Notes under the pieces: generated by a model | What the model was told of the DNA's origin: nothing | Seen by the model: only the letters and a program-made list of their open reading frames with translations | Databases searched by the model: none | Origin: Cephalotrichum gorgonifer | Lineage: Eukaryota; Ascomycota; Sordariomycetes; Microascales; Microascaceae | Direction of reading: 5' to 3' | Assembly: GCA_900312665.1 (NCBI GenBank) | Contig: ONZQ02000008.1 | Location: 496,001-560,000 of the forward strand | DNA length: 64,000 nucleotides | Position numbers and translations under genes: made by a program | Shown: positions 42,762 to 53,332 of the stretch, one piece after another | Position numbering within the stretch: position 1 is the stretch's first letter | How the letters are laid out: each line of letters begins with the position of its first letter

Positions 42762-45186
42762 ATGGTCCAGTCCGCCATTCTCGGTTTCCCCCGCATGGGA
42801 GTTCTCCGTGACCTGAAGAAGGCCACCGAGGCTTGTGAGTTGACGACCTTCCATTCCCTCCCATTAGCACTCGTTCTAATTCATTACTACAGACTGGGGT
42901 GGAAAGATCTCGCAGGCCGACCTCCTCGCCGAGGCCAAGAGGCTCCGACTTGCCCACTGGCAGATCCAGAAGGATGCTGGTGTCGCCATCATCCCCAGCA
43001 ACGACTTTGCCCTCTATGACCATGTCCTCTCTCACATCCAGGACTTCGGTGTATGTCACCCTTGCCATGGAAACCTACCGCCGTGAGAACCCATTGCTAA
43101 TAGCTCCTTTTTCCAGGCCGTCCCTGAGCGGTACACCAAGAACAACCTCGACCCCATCGACCAGTACTTCGCCATGGGTCGTGGCCACCAGAAGGGCGGC
43201 GTTGACGTGCCCAGCTTGGAGATGGTGAAGTGGTTCGACTCGAACTACCACTACGTCAAGCCCACCCTCCAGAACGACCAGACTTTCACGCTGGTTGATT
43301 CGCCCAAGGCTGTCGCCGAGTTCAACGAGGCCAAGGCCGCTGGTATCCACACTCGCCCGGTCCTCGTTGGCCCCGTCACCTTCCTCCACCTCGGCAAGGC
43401 CGACCGTGACCAGACCGTTGACCCCATCGATCTCCTCGAGAAGCTCCTGCCCGTCTACGAGCAGCTCCTCGTCCAGCTCAAGGAGGCTGGTGCCGACACC
43501 GTCCAGATTGACGAGCCCGTCCTCGTCCTTGACCTTCCCGCCAAGAGCAAGGCTGCTTTCGGTCCCGCCTATGAGAAGTTCGCTGCCCTTGGTGACAAGA
43601 TCCCTAAGCTAGTCCTCACCACCTACTTCGGTGATATCGTCCACAACTTGGATGTCGTCCCCAAGAACGTCCATGCTCTCCACATCGACCTCGTCCGCAA
43701 CCCCGAGCAGCTGCAGACCGTTGCCGACTCCCTCTCTCCCTCTACCATCCTCTCCGTCGGTGTCGTTGATGGCCGCAACATCTGGAAGACCAACTTCAAG
43801 CGTGCCATTGAGACCGCCGAGTCCGCCATCCAGAAGCTTGGAAAGGACAGGGTCATCGTTGCCACTTCCAGCTCCCTCCTCCACACTCCCCACACCCTTG
43901 CCAGCGAGAAGAAGCTCGATGCCGAGATTGCCGACTGGTTCTCCTTCGCCTCGGAGAAGGCCGTCGAGGTTGCCCTGATCGCCAAGGCCGTCACTGAGGG
44001 ACCTGCCGCCGTCCGGGAGGAACTCGAGGCCAACGCCAAGTCGATGCAGGCCCGTGCCACCTCTTCTCGCACCAACGACCCCAAGGTCAAGGAGCGCCAG
44101 GCCGCCATCACCGCTGCGGACTACTCGCGCAAGTCCGAGTTCCCCGTGCGCATTGCCCAGCAGGAGGCGAAGCTCAAGCTTCCTCTCTTCCCCACCACCA
44201 CCATCGGATCTTTCCCCCAGACCAAGGAGATCCGTCTCCAGAGGAACAAGTTCACCAAGAACGAGATCGATGAGGCCACCTACGACAAGTTCATCGAGGA
44301 GGAGATCAGGAACAGCGTCAAGATCCAGGAGGAGCTCGACCTCGACGTCTTCGTCCACGGTGAGCCCGAGAGGAACGACATGGTTCAGTACTTCGGCGAG
44401 AGGCTCAACGGCTATGCCTTCACCACCCACGCCTGGGTTCAGAGCTACGGCTCTCGCTGTGTCCGTCCTCCGATCATTGTCGGTGACATCTCTCGTCCCG
44501 CTCCCATGACGGTCAAGGAGTCCAAGTTCGCCGTGTCCATCTCTTCCAAGCCCATGAAGGGTATGCTGACTGGACCCGTCACCTGCCTCCGGTGGTCGTT
44601 CCCCCGTGACGACGTTCACCAGTCCGTCCAGGCCGAGCAGCTTGGTCTTGCCCTCCGCGACGAGGTTGTTGACCTCGAGGCCGCTGGCGTTGACGTCATC
44701 CAGGTCGACGAGCCCGCTCTCCGTGAGGGTCTTCCCCTCCGCTCCGGCAAGGAGCGCGACGCCTACCTCGACTGGGCCGTCAAGGCGTTCAAGCTCTCGA
44801 CGTCGGGCGTTGAGGACTCCACCCAGATCCACTCCCACTTCTGCTACTCCGAGTTCCAGGACTTCTTCCACGCCATCGCCGCCCTCGATGCCGATGTCCT
44901 GTCCATCGAGAACAGCAAGTCGGATGCTAAGCTCCTCAAGGTCTTCATCGACTCTGACTACCCCAGGCACATTGGCCCTGGTGTCTACGACATCCACTCG
45001 CCCCGCGTTCCCAGCGTGGAGGAGATCGAGCACCGCATCGAGGAGATGCTTCAGTTCCTCAAGCCCGAGCAGCTCTGGATCGACCCCGACTGCGGTCTCA
45101 AGACCCGCCAGTGGGAGGAGACCATCGCGGCGCTTGCCAACATGGTCAAGGCTGCCAAGACCTTCCGTGCCAAGTACGCCAAATAA
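42762..45186 (+). CDS. MET6: Cobalamin-independent methionine synthase
   Basis: Three exons (42762-42834, 42893-43050, 43117-45186) give 766 aa, matching the family's length. The enzyme transfers the methyl group of 5-methyl-tetrahydropteroyl-glutamate to homocysteine in the cytosol. The N-terminal domain starts with SAILGFPRMG, the family signature. The C-terminal catalytic domain holds TTTIGSFPQT, FVHGEPERNDMVQYFG, the zinc-ligand His-x-Cys in HSHFCYS, DADVLSIENSKSD and the terminal Cys in WIDPDCGLKTR. The first intron lies after the 24th codon, in phase 1. Codon bias is extreme, and the upstream pyrimidine-rich tract agrees with high expression. No anomaly. Confidence 0.97.
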
Positions 45187-45813
45187 GGTATCGGAAGTGT
45201 CAACGCGAGGGACAATATCTCTATTGGACCTCGGCACATTTTTGTCTCTTGTTTCACGTTTTAAAGACACGTTTTTTTTTTTCATTGCATTTATGAATCA
45301 TTGTTTTGGTTTTTCTTTTTCTGGCGGAAAAGCTATATGCATGGGAAGGGGTTACGATCTCAACATCGGGGCGTTTATAACCACGGCAGGGTACAGGGGC
45401 TAAACTAGCAACTGGTATTGCTAGGTTTGTTTTTTTATGTTTTTTCTTTCCTTTGTCTTAAGAGATACACCCTTTGTTGGCGCGGAATTTGGAGCTGGGA
45501 ATTGGTAAAAGCGAAAACGGTCTGGCAGGGCTTTCAACATTATGTACACATGGCTCCTTACGGAGACCACCAGCTCATATCGGGGAGTCCCATCAACCGG
45601 GACCCCATGGAGGGCAAAGGGGGCATCTGAGGGAGGAAGAGGAGGCATCCTAGTTTATGCGCTATGATTTCCGGGTCTATGTGGCCCGGAAGAGATAACT
45701 TGATAATACAAACCCTGATTCAACCGGGGATATGAAATCATACTTGGTCGTGTAGATTTTACTTGTGGTCTCTGTGCTTTGGTTCTCGAGAATGGCTTGC
45801 GGTACGACGAGAT

Positions 45814-45825
45814 GGGGGGGGGGGG
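45814..45825. repeat. poly-G run (12 bp)
   Basis: Twelve consecutive G residues in the 3' flank of MET6, the second such run in the window. Confidence 0.7.
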
Positions 45826-47309
45826 CTGGTTGCACAAAGATGTAAATCTAGGGCTTGCCATGGTATTTTAGATAGAGAAGCGTTGTGGCCGATGGCGCAT
45901 GGAAACTGAACCCGAGCCCTTTTCTCGGGGATGTCGGACTTTGCTGGAGGGTATGTGGTGAATGGTGGACGTGGCGGAACGGGCGGAGAAGTTGAGTCTA
46001 TTGGCTAACACATACACACAAGACCGCATGATTCGTTCTTCAGCAACGGTATAGACATGGATCTCGATCTCGATCTCAGCTCTACAAGCATTTCGGGTCT
46101 CACCCGGTAGCGTGCATGTTTCACTAGTTTTGGTGGCGGTTGATGTCTTGATGTCATGGTCTTGATGCGCCCGCCCTCCTTCTGTAAGTGGATTGGGGGG
46201 GTACTGTAGGGAGATGGAGGGTCCACATGGGCGAGACGCCCGGTATCTCAACCCGGACGAAGCATTCTCTTCAGATTCCCGGTCGAAGCACGATCCCGAC
46301 TTACGCCCCTCCTCAATCAAAGCGGCGGGTGGGGGGAGAGGGAGGACGGATATCTCTAACTTTGGAGGAAATTTGGCGTGTTTCAACGAAAGGAGGCGGG
46401 ATTTTACAGTTGACTTACTATCATGCTCACTGCTTGTTATTATGCGGGGGGTGCCAGTTGATCTAGTCTAAGTCTGAGACAGCTGAAAAAGGGGGGGAGG
46501 AGCCACGTGGGGGAAGGGGGACATGTTCTTCAATCTGTGTTCAATCTTTGTCGTCATCTTGCGGTCGGAACATATTGACTTGTGCCAGACGGGAGAGACA
46601 GAGCTTTCTGGCAGTTCTCGCTCAGTCTCCGCTGGATCTAGCACGGGGGCCGGGCTACCTCCTGCTTGGATGGATGCTGGTGGAACCGGGACGGAAGGAA
46701 TGGAGAGACCCGCATGGGCGATCACCTTCTTCGGAGCACACGGAAGCTTACTCGTATGTCGTGAAGACTTTCCGTGGTGGATCTTGATGATATCATAATG
46801 GTTGGCCCTGCCAGGCGAGATAGTCCGAGTCCAGACCGAGGACTTGCATAGCACCGGCCGGTCCCAGTCAGTGTATACTGATACTTACTCATACACGGGA
46901 AATATCTTACGAGGATATGTGGGTGTCCGGGCCGTGGAGCAGTGTATCAGCGAGAGACCACGCGTCACTTCCGTTGATCGCTTCTCTATCAGTCAAGGCC
47001 GAGAGTGGGAGTTGCGGAAAAACAGTGGGCAGTGACGACTGAAGGAAGGTGCATGTGAGGCGTCTACGCATCTTGAAGTTGGTGGCAGGATGGAGTTAGG
47101 ATCCGCGGGATTCCAAGGTGCGAGTAAACTAAATCTAGGTACGAGTACATGATCCGCAATTCTATCGTATTCTATTCCCGTCCTCCTCCCCGTTCGGATT
47201 CCAACTTTCAAAAGAGATCCGCCTACACTTCGTATTTTTGGGACCGCGAAGGACGCTATCTCTGCACTTCACTATAAAAAGATTCGGAGGGAAGAGGATC
47301 GCAGCGGCG

Positions 47310-47344
47310 GAGTGGAGTGGAGTGGAGTGGGTGGGGGTGGGGTG
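47310..47344. repeat. GGAGT/GGTGG purine-rich microsatellite
   Basis: Four GTGGA-type pentamers pass into a GTGGGGGTGGGG tract. All-purine/T composition with clustered G runs could form a G-quadruplex; that is only a structural suggestion. Confidence 0.7.
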
Positions 47345-49499
47345 GAATTTATGTCAAAGTAGATAGCAATTGTGGATCAACCCGCTGTCAAGCACAAAGG
47401 ACCGTGCATAAATTTTATGTTGCGCAGGTCGGGTCCAACCTCGGACCCGGTAAACCTGATTTTTTTTTTGGTTTGTTCTGAGGGTGGAGGCGGGGTCGGT
47501 CGGCTTCCCGGAAGAAAAAAATACATTCATTCTCGGTTGGAAGTGAAAAGGGGGTGGGTGGATGTGTTGGATACGGCGCGGGCGGGTTGCTCATTAAAGT
47601 AAGGAAGAAACGAGAAACGGAGGATTAACACACACAACACCCCCCCTCCTCTTTCCGGGTTCCCTGGGATTTGGGAGGAGGCGAATAACGGGAAGGGCAA
47701 GGCCTTTTCCGGGTTTGTTCCTTCCTTCCTGGAGGGAAGGAGGAAAAGGGTGGGAGGATATTACTCCGTAATTACGACGTGGTACTAATTTACAAGAGTA
47801 CTCGTACTTTGCACACTTTCGCCATCCTCACTTCCCACAAGCTCGGTCGTGGTGAAAGATTTGCTGACGAGGACGTGAAAGGATCGACAGCATTCGCTGC
47901 CAATTTGGGGAAATGATAGTAATATACTCTGGAGGGTACAAGTAGTACGGAGGACGAACGGCTTTGTCCAAAAGGGGGTTGATTGCGAACGTATTTTGAT
48001 CTCCTGCTCCGTACGGAGTAATACCCTATGACCATGGAGAGTGTGTCGAAGGAACGTCTGGGCGCCCAGGCAATTTCGGTATTCTGGCACTGGCTGGGGG
48101 AGGGGAGAGCGTCAAACACTGTGGTAATAACATGAGCTCCTGCCCTATTTGCGTAATACGAGCAGGGGATCGCGAGATTAATCTTGCTAGCAGGGATAGG
48201 GCGAGCAGGGGTCATCCATGGACCCTAGGCGATGAGCCATTGGGGGGAGCGAAAATACCTTTTGTGTGGGAATTTGCAATGTTAACGAGCTCGTACCTTT
48301 AATGACTTGTATTATTGCTCGTACCTGTCTCTGGAAAGGAAGTTCTCGCCGGGTACGAGTCGTGGAAGTGGATTTCCGAATAAGCATCGACAGCCGACGT
48401 TCTCCAGGCGACCGGCCAACCCTCAGGGAGATTACACCAAAAATATCCCCCGATCCGTATAGTACAAGTAAAAGTATCTCACTTGGCACAACTGCCAGGT
48501 GAGGAAAACACTCGTACTCAAGGGGTGATTCATGCCGACCTACTTTAGTACAATCCTCGCTCAAATACTAAGCACTAGGTTTGTCGAGGCGGTGTCCGGG
48601 CGATCCGTCCAAGCGTGTACCTGCATAAATCTCAGTCACGCTACCATCTGAAGAAAAGAGTCGAGAAACAAACCCAAACCGATTCGTATTGGCGCTTTCA
48701 AGTGGACTACTGGGATGGGGTCTACTCCCGGAAACCGCTAATGCATCGTCCTTGGCGCGCAACTCCCGTGGGGATGGTGATCCGTGGATCTCCACGGCAT
48801 AAGAGCGCGATACGAAGTGCCATTAGTGCCATGGCAGGCTCGTTCCTGTTAATATTTTCCGGCGGTCGTCCCATCGAGAACGTGGCGATGCGAAACGTGT
48901 GGCTGATACGAGGAAGTGCTAATGGATATTGCTCGTAATGTCCTTGAATGGTGGGCGGTTGCAGGAAGCTGGATAGGGGAAACAGGGATTAACTTGGACT
49001 TGCGGGGGGCAGATAGCTTTCTGACTCCCGACCACTTCGTTCGGCTAATACATGACCTCAACATGGATCTGGTCTGGGCGGTGGACCGGCGGTCGGGGGG
49101 GTCGGAGAGAGGTGGCAAGAAAGTATACTGCGCGCTTGTCTCTGCAATGTCGTGTCGAGTGAGAAGCAAAGCATCAAGCATTGTGACCAGCCACCGGGGA
49201 CGTGGGATTGCGCTCCCTTGGGAACGAACGACGGGGACGATGTCGATCACCTGTCAACTGGAGTCTGGGTGGACAACATTAATAGCAGCAAGACTCTACT
49301 TGTAAGCGCCATTTACAAGTACAATCGTGGGGGGGGGTGTGAGGTGACTGGTTCTCCAGGCCTGGATGTCGAGATCGTCGTACCTGTCCTTGGATTCGAG
49401 AACAGATGAGAGACCGCCACTGGCTGTCAGATTCAGGAACAGGGCGGCAACCAAATCCGCCGCACGCCACCCGAGAATGCCCTAAGTTAGGTATTATAC

Positions 49500-49516
49500 A
49501 AGTACAAGTACAAGTA
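49500..49516. repeat. (AGTACA)n hexamer repeat
   Basis: Nearly three tandem AGTACA units, a variant of the TACTCG/GTACGA hexamers scattered through the intergenic DNA. Confidence 0.65.
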
Positions 49517-50427
49517 ATCCAGGCCAAGGAGTGCTGAATTGCAGGCGCCTTCCTCTCCGTTTCTGCCCAATGAATGCTGGACGACCTATGGATACGTACT
49601 TGTACACGACTCATATCCTCGCCCATCGAGGTACTTTCTCTGTTGTGGATCGACCAAACAGCGACCTGGCAGGGAAACTTAAGCTCAGGAGGCTCTCATT
49701 GGCTGAGTGAGCTGTCTCAGGTTAGGCCGTACCTGCATGAAGGACGCGGTTTCCCCTCTTGGCGGAGCGCGGTCCTTCTCCTTTCGGGGACTGGGAGTGG
49801 CTCGCCCCTGAGAATCTGCGAGGGGGTCGTACAGTGCGAATGCATATTCATAACAAAATGGGAAATTGCGACTGCTGGCGCTAAGATGACTGGACAGGTA
49901 CGTAGCACGGAACTAAAAGTACTGTTTTTGTGAGTGTGCTTGATGCGGGGAACTGAGAACAACTCGGATTCGACATGCCCACACCTCGCGGAGTCAGTCC
50001 TGCTCAGCACTACGACAAAAGACTTCCGCGACTTTGAATGCTATTGTCTCATTTGAGAAACCGACCGAAGCGAAATTCTTGGAAATGTCAGTCGTGACTG
50101 ATGGAGATGTCTGCTAGCCACCCCAATGTATTTTCGGATGCTCCCAACCTTGCGAGCCAGGTACGGGACCGGGGGGGCGCCAAACTTGGGACTAGACTCC
50201 CTGTCATCAATCAGCGGCGACCCACCTCGTCATTGATGCCGTTGGGAGCATGTTGCGGTGATTAAAGGACCCCTGCCCTGGGGCCCTAGTCCACAAAGTC
50301 GAAGGCTGTGTGGCTCCGCAACCAGATGTTGGCAGACAGGCCCATGCGTGTTTTGGTCGGAAGTACGAGTACGAGATACTCTCCGCAGAGGGGTGCCGGC
50401 ACTCACGACTTCTGCACACCACCCAGG

Positions 50428-50446
50428 TACTTGTACTCGTACTCGT
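50428..50446. repeat. TACTTG/TACTCG hexamer repeat
   Basis: Three tandem units of TACTYG type, lying close to an inverted copy (GTACGA)2 at 50363-50376, so the two could pair as a stem with a loop of about 50 bases. Confidence 0.65.
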
Positions 50447-50867
50447 ATTACCAGTTCTGCTGTGAGGCCTGTGGAGACACCAAAGCGTGGCCCAAGATTG
50501 CACCAGTTGCCGATGTGCCATTAGGGTGTATTACTTGCAAGGGTGTGGAAAGGAAGGGGCGTCGGCGCATGAGCGCTCGGGGGAGCATGGCCGCCCACCC
50601 CCCCTTTTCCCACTTGTTCCTTCACCTTGATATAAGCTCAGGTTGGTGCCCCGTCAAGGCTACCCTCTCTCTCTTCTCTTCTTCCTCTTCAACCAGCTTC
50701 CAGGTATTCAGTCTTTCTGTCTATCAGTCCTTCGCTTTTTGCTGTCATCTTTGACGCAGCCACTCATTAAAAACAACGCATTTCAGTTCTAGCCCGCTTG
50801 CCTTGCACAAGGATTCCACTTTAACGACCTTCCAATTTCGCATTCGAGAGCGTAAAGAACCGACAAC

Positions 50868-52400
50868 ATGAAGTTCGCTGCTACCCTCGTGGCGCTCGCC
50901 GTCGCGGCCAACGCCCGTGTCCTCCACCCCCGTGGCCCCTACTACGAGGAGGCCCCCGCCGAGACCACCCCCGCTGCTATCTCCAGCTCCGAGGAGGCCT
51001 CGCCCGAGTCCACTGTCTACGTTGACACCACCATCGACGTGATCCCCCAGCCCGTGGCCACCCCCTCCGAGGAGGCCCCCGTCTCTGAGGCCCCCGCGCC
51101 TACCTCCGAGGCCCCCGTGGAGGAGGCCCCCTCATCTTCCGAGGAGGCCTCGCCTGAGCCTACCACTGAGGTCCCCGAGGACTCGTACGAGGAGGAGACC
51201 CCCTCTTCCTCCGAGGAGGCCTCGCCCGAGCCTACCTCCACTGAGGACGCTTCCCCCGAGCCCACCTCCACCGAGGAGGGTTACCCCGAGGAGACCCCCA
51301 GCGCGCCCGCCACTTCCTCTGAGGAGGCGTCGCCCGAGCCCACCTCCACTGAGGAGGGTTACCCCGAGGAGACCCCCTCTGGCTCTGCCTCCGAGACCGC
51401 CTCTGCCGAGCCCTCCACCTCTGCTGAGTCGGAGTCTCCTGAGCCCACCAGCACCGAGGGTAGCTCGTCGGTCGACACCACCTGCACTGAGGGTGCCCCT
51501 GAGGAGACCCCCTCCTCCAGCGAGTCGGCCTCTCCCGAGCCCACCACCACCGCCCCTGAGGAGGAGTACCCCGAGCCTACTTCTTCTTCCGAGGAGGAGT
51601 CCCCTGAGCCCACTTCTTCCTCTGAGGAGGAGTCTCCCGAGCCTACCTCCACCAAGGAGGTCCCCGGCGGCGAGTACCCTGAGCCCACCTCTGCTGAGGA
51701 GGAGTCCCCCGAGCCCACCACCACCATCGACGCTACCTCCACCACCACCGACATCGTGACCATCCCCTTCCCCACCGAGACCCCTGGCCCCGAGGGTGTC
51801 TGCGAGATTGAGGTTGTCACCGTCTACGTGACCGTTGGCTGCGACGGCCCCACCCCCACTGGTGGTGAGGAGTCCCCCGCTCCCACTGAGACCGAGTGCA
51901 CCGACGTCGAGGTTACCGTCACCGAGCAGACCACCGTGACCAGCCCCGCGCCTTCCAGCACTGATGATGCTTCTCCCGAGCCCACTGAGACTGCTCCCGA
52001 GGAGGAGTACCCTGAGCCTACCTCCACCGAGGCCGGTTCCCCCGAGCCCACCGAGACTGAGGATGACTGCCCCCCTGAGGAGACCCAGGTCGTCCCCACC
52101 TCTTCCGAGGAGGCGTACCCCGAGCCTACTTCCACCGAGGCTGGCTCCCCCGAGCCCACCACCACTGAGGACGCTTCTCCCGAGCCCACCTCCACCGAGG
52201 AGGGTTACCCCGAGGAGACCCCCAGCGCGCCCGCCACTTCCTCTGAGGAGGCGTCGCCCGAGCCCACCTCCACTGAGGAGGGTTACCCCGAGGAGAGCGC
52301 CCCTGCGTCCTCCTCCGAGGAGGCCTCTCCCGAGCCCACCACCACCGCCGAGGAGGCTTACCCCGAGCCCACCTACGCTGAGGAGGGTACCTACGAATAA
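50868..52400 (+). CDS. secreted Pro/Glu/Ser/Thr repeat protein
   Basis: A single exon of 510 aa. It begins with a clear signal peptide (MKFAATLVALAVAANA, cleavage near residue 16), then LHPRGP, where a basic-site cleavage is possible. The rest is built from imperfect repeats of the type (S/T)(S/T)EE(A/G)(S/Y)PEPT and GYPEETPS, very acidic and Pro-rich, with many Ser/Thr suited to O-mannosylation. One segment near residues 300-360 breaks the pattern and holds the only mature Cys pairs (GVCEIEVVTVYVTVGC, ECTDVEVTV). No hydrophobic C-terminal tail exists, so no GPI anchor is predicted and the product is likely released or wall-associated. I recognise no family. Function may be as a cell-surface or extracellular matrix glycoprotein. 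A CT-rich promoter and clean leader support expression. Confidence 0.8.
   Translation: MKFAATLVALAVAANARVLHPRGPYYEEAPAETTPAAISSSEEASPESTVYVDTTIDVIPQPVATPSEEAPVSEAPAPTSEAPVEEAPSSSEEASPEPTTEVPEDSYEEETPSSSEEASPEPTSTEDASPEPTSTEEGYPEETPSAPATSSEEASPEPTSTEEGYPEETPSGSASETASAEPSTSAESESPEPTSTEGSSSVDTTCTEGAPEETPSSSESASPEPTTTAPEEEYPEPTSSSEEESPEPTSSSEEESPEPTSTKEVPGGEYPEPTSAEEESPEPTTTIDATSTTTDIVTIPFPTETPGPEGVCEIEVVTVYVTVGCDGPTPTGGEESPAPTETECTDVEVTVTEQTTVTSPAPSSTDDASPEPTETAPEEEYPEPTSTEAGSPEPTETEDDCPPEETQVVPTSSEEAYPEPTSTEAGSPEPTTTEDASPEPTSTEEGYPEETPSAPATSSEEASPEPTSTEEGYPEESAPASSSEEASPEPTTTAEEAYPEPTYAEEGTYE
51130..52395 (+). repeat. in-gene tandem repeats of the secreted repeat protein
   Basis: Near-identical blocks recur. 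For example, the stretch coding EDASPEPTSTEEGYPEETPS is present at about 51241-51300 and again at about 52171-52220, with almost identical bases. Frame is kept throughout, which argues for selection on the protein. Confidence 0.8.
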
Positions 52401-53332
52401 GCTAGCGTAGCTTGTTTGGTAGGGGAGGTGCATCGTTCCGCGTCCCTGTAATGTCAAAAGCGGTCGGGGGTGTGTGAGACGGGCGCATCTGGGGAGGATG
52501 TGAATTTCCTTTTGTATTTTAGCTCGGCCAGCAGGTCATGAATTAATTGCTTTCTTGGATTTGACATCTTTCTTTTGGTGTGTTTTTGGTGAGGTTCTAT
52601 TTTTATACTTTGCTTTGCGGGTCAATGAATCATGACGGTCGGTTTGATACTACTTCCGTCTCTAAGTTTGTTCTGTCTTCGTGTGGTGTGTTGTAGGCGT
52701 TTCGGTCTGTCATTTGATCGTATCTTACTAGCATGTAAGTTGGTAGTCGTTCGTATGGTCATGGAAGCCATTTGCCTTAGGTGTAAGCTATTGTCACTTT
52801 GTTTACTATGATGGAATCCGGTCTTGCGTGGAATTGAGTCTGGTCATTGCCTGTGACGCCGGGTTTGTTCTTCTTGGAACTATACAGGGTAATTGGCTGA
52901 TGCTGAAGCTGATGGCACACCTCATCGCCGGGTCGAACCAGTTTCTCCTTCCTCGCCTCGGATACGAAGCCCGACTCGTCTACATCACATACAGCCTGAT
53001 AGTCCCTAGTGCTCCCTACACACGTCATGAAGTCTGCCCAGGCGTTCTAGAACACGTTCGAAACACTTTGAGAAACTGCGGCGACTGGAATAGGGGGGGC
53101 CCCGAGGCACAAGCCCAGCAATCTCTTTTACTTCGTTCGAACTTCGCGTATTTCCTGCGAATCCCATACCCGTCGTATTATCCCTCATCCTTTACTCCTA
53201 ACACCAAGACACCGGATGAGAAAGAGTAGACCTATGACCCTCCCCATGCCATAATCAAAAGCCCGCAACCAAGTTCATAAAGATCCCCACCTAGGAAGGG
53301 GGCGGGGAAGTAGGAGTAGGGGGGGTGGGACA
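52401..53332. other. convergent intergenic region, repeat protein / CENP-Q
   Basis: 932 bp between convergent stop codons. T-rich 3' UTR-like sequence follows the repeat gene. No gene recognised. Confidence 0.45.

Larger units (their letters stand above)
45187..50867. other. 5.7-kb gene-poor region
   Basis: The longest stretch without a supported gene. Frames reach about 170 aa but have weak codon bias, no splice structure and no family resemblance. It contains a poly-G run at 45814-45825, a GGAGT-type microsatellite at 47310-47344, two TACTCCGTA motifs (47762-47770 and, inverted, 48012-48020), and several GTACAA/GTACGA hexamer repeats (49500-49516, 50363-50376, 50428-50446). The right end, from about 50,640, is the CT-rich promoter and leader of the secreted repeat protein. 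An undetected ncRNA or orphan gene cannot be excluded. Confidence 0.5.

Noticed and set aside
43609..45285. 558-aa minus-strand open frame opposite MET6
   Set aside because: Antisense shadow of a highly biased gene; no motif, no splice sites.
48916..49305. 129-aa frame in the gene-poor region
   Set aside because: Codon use is unbiased and the product resembles nothing known; expected by chance in 5.7 kb.
51132..52457. 441-aa Gly/Leu/Arg-rich minus-strand frame opposite the secreted repeat gene
   Set aside because: Gly-rich repeats are the reverse complement of the PEPT codons; the plus strand has a signal peptide and sensible start.
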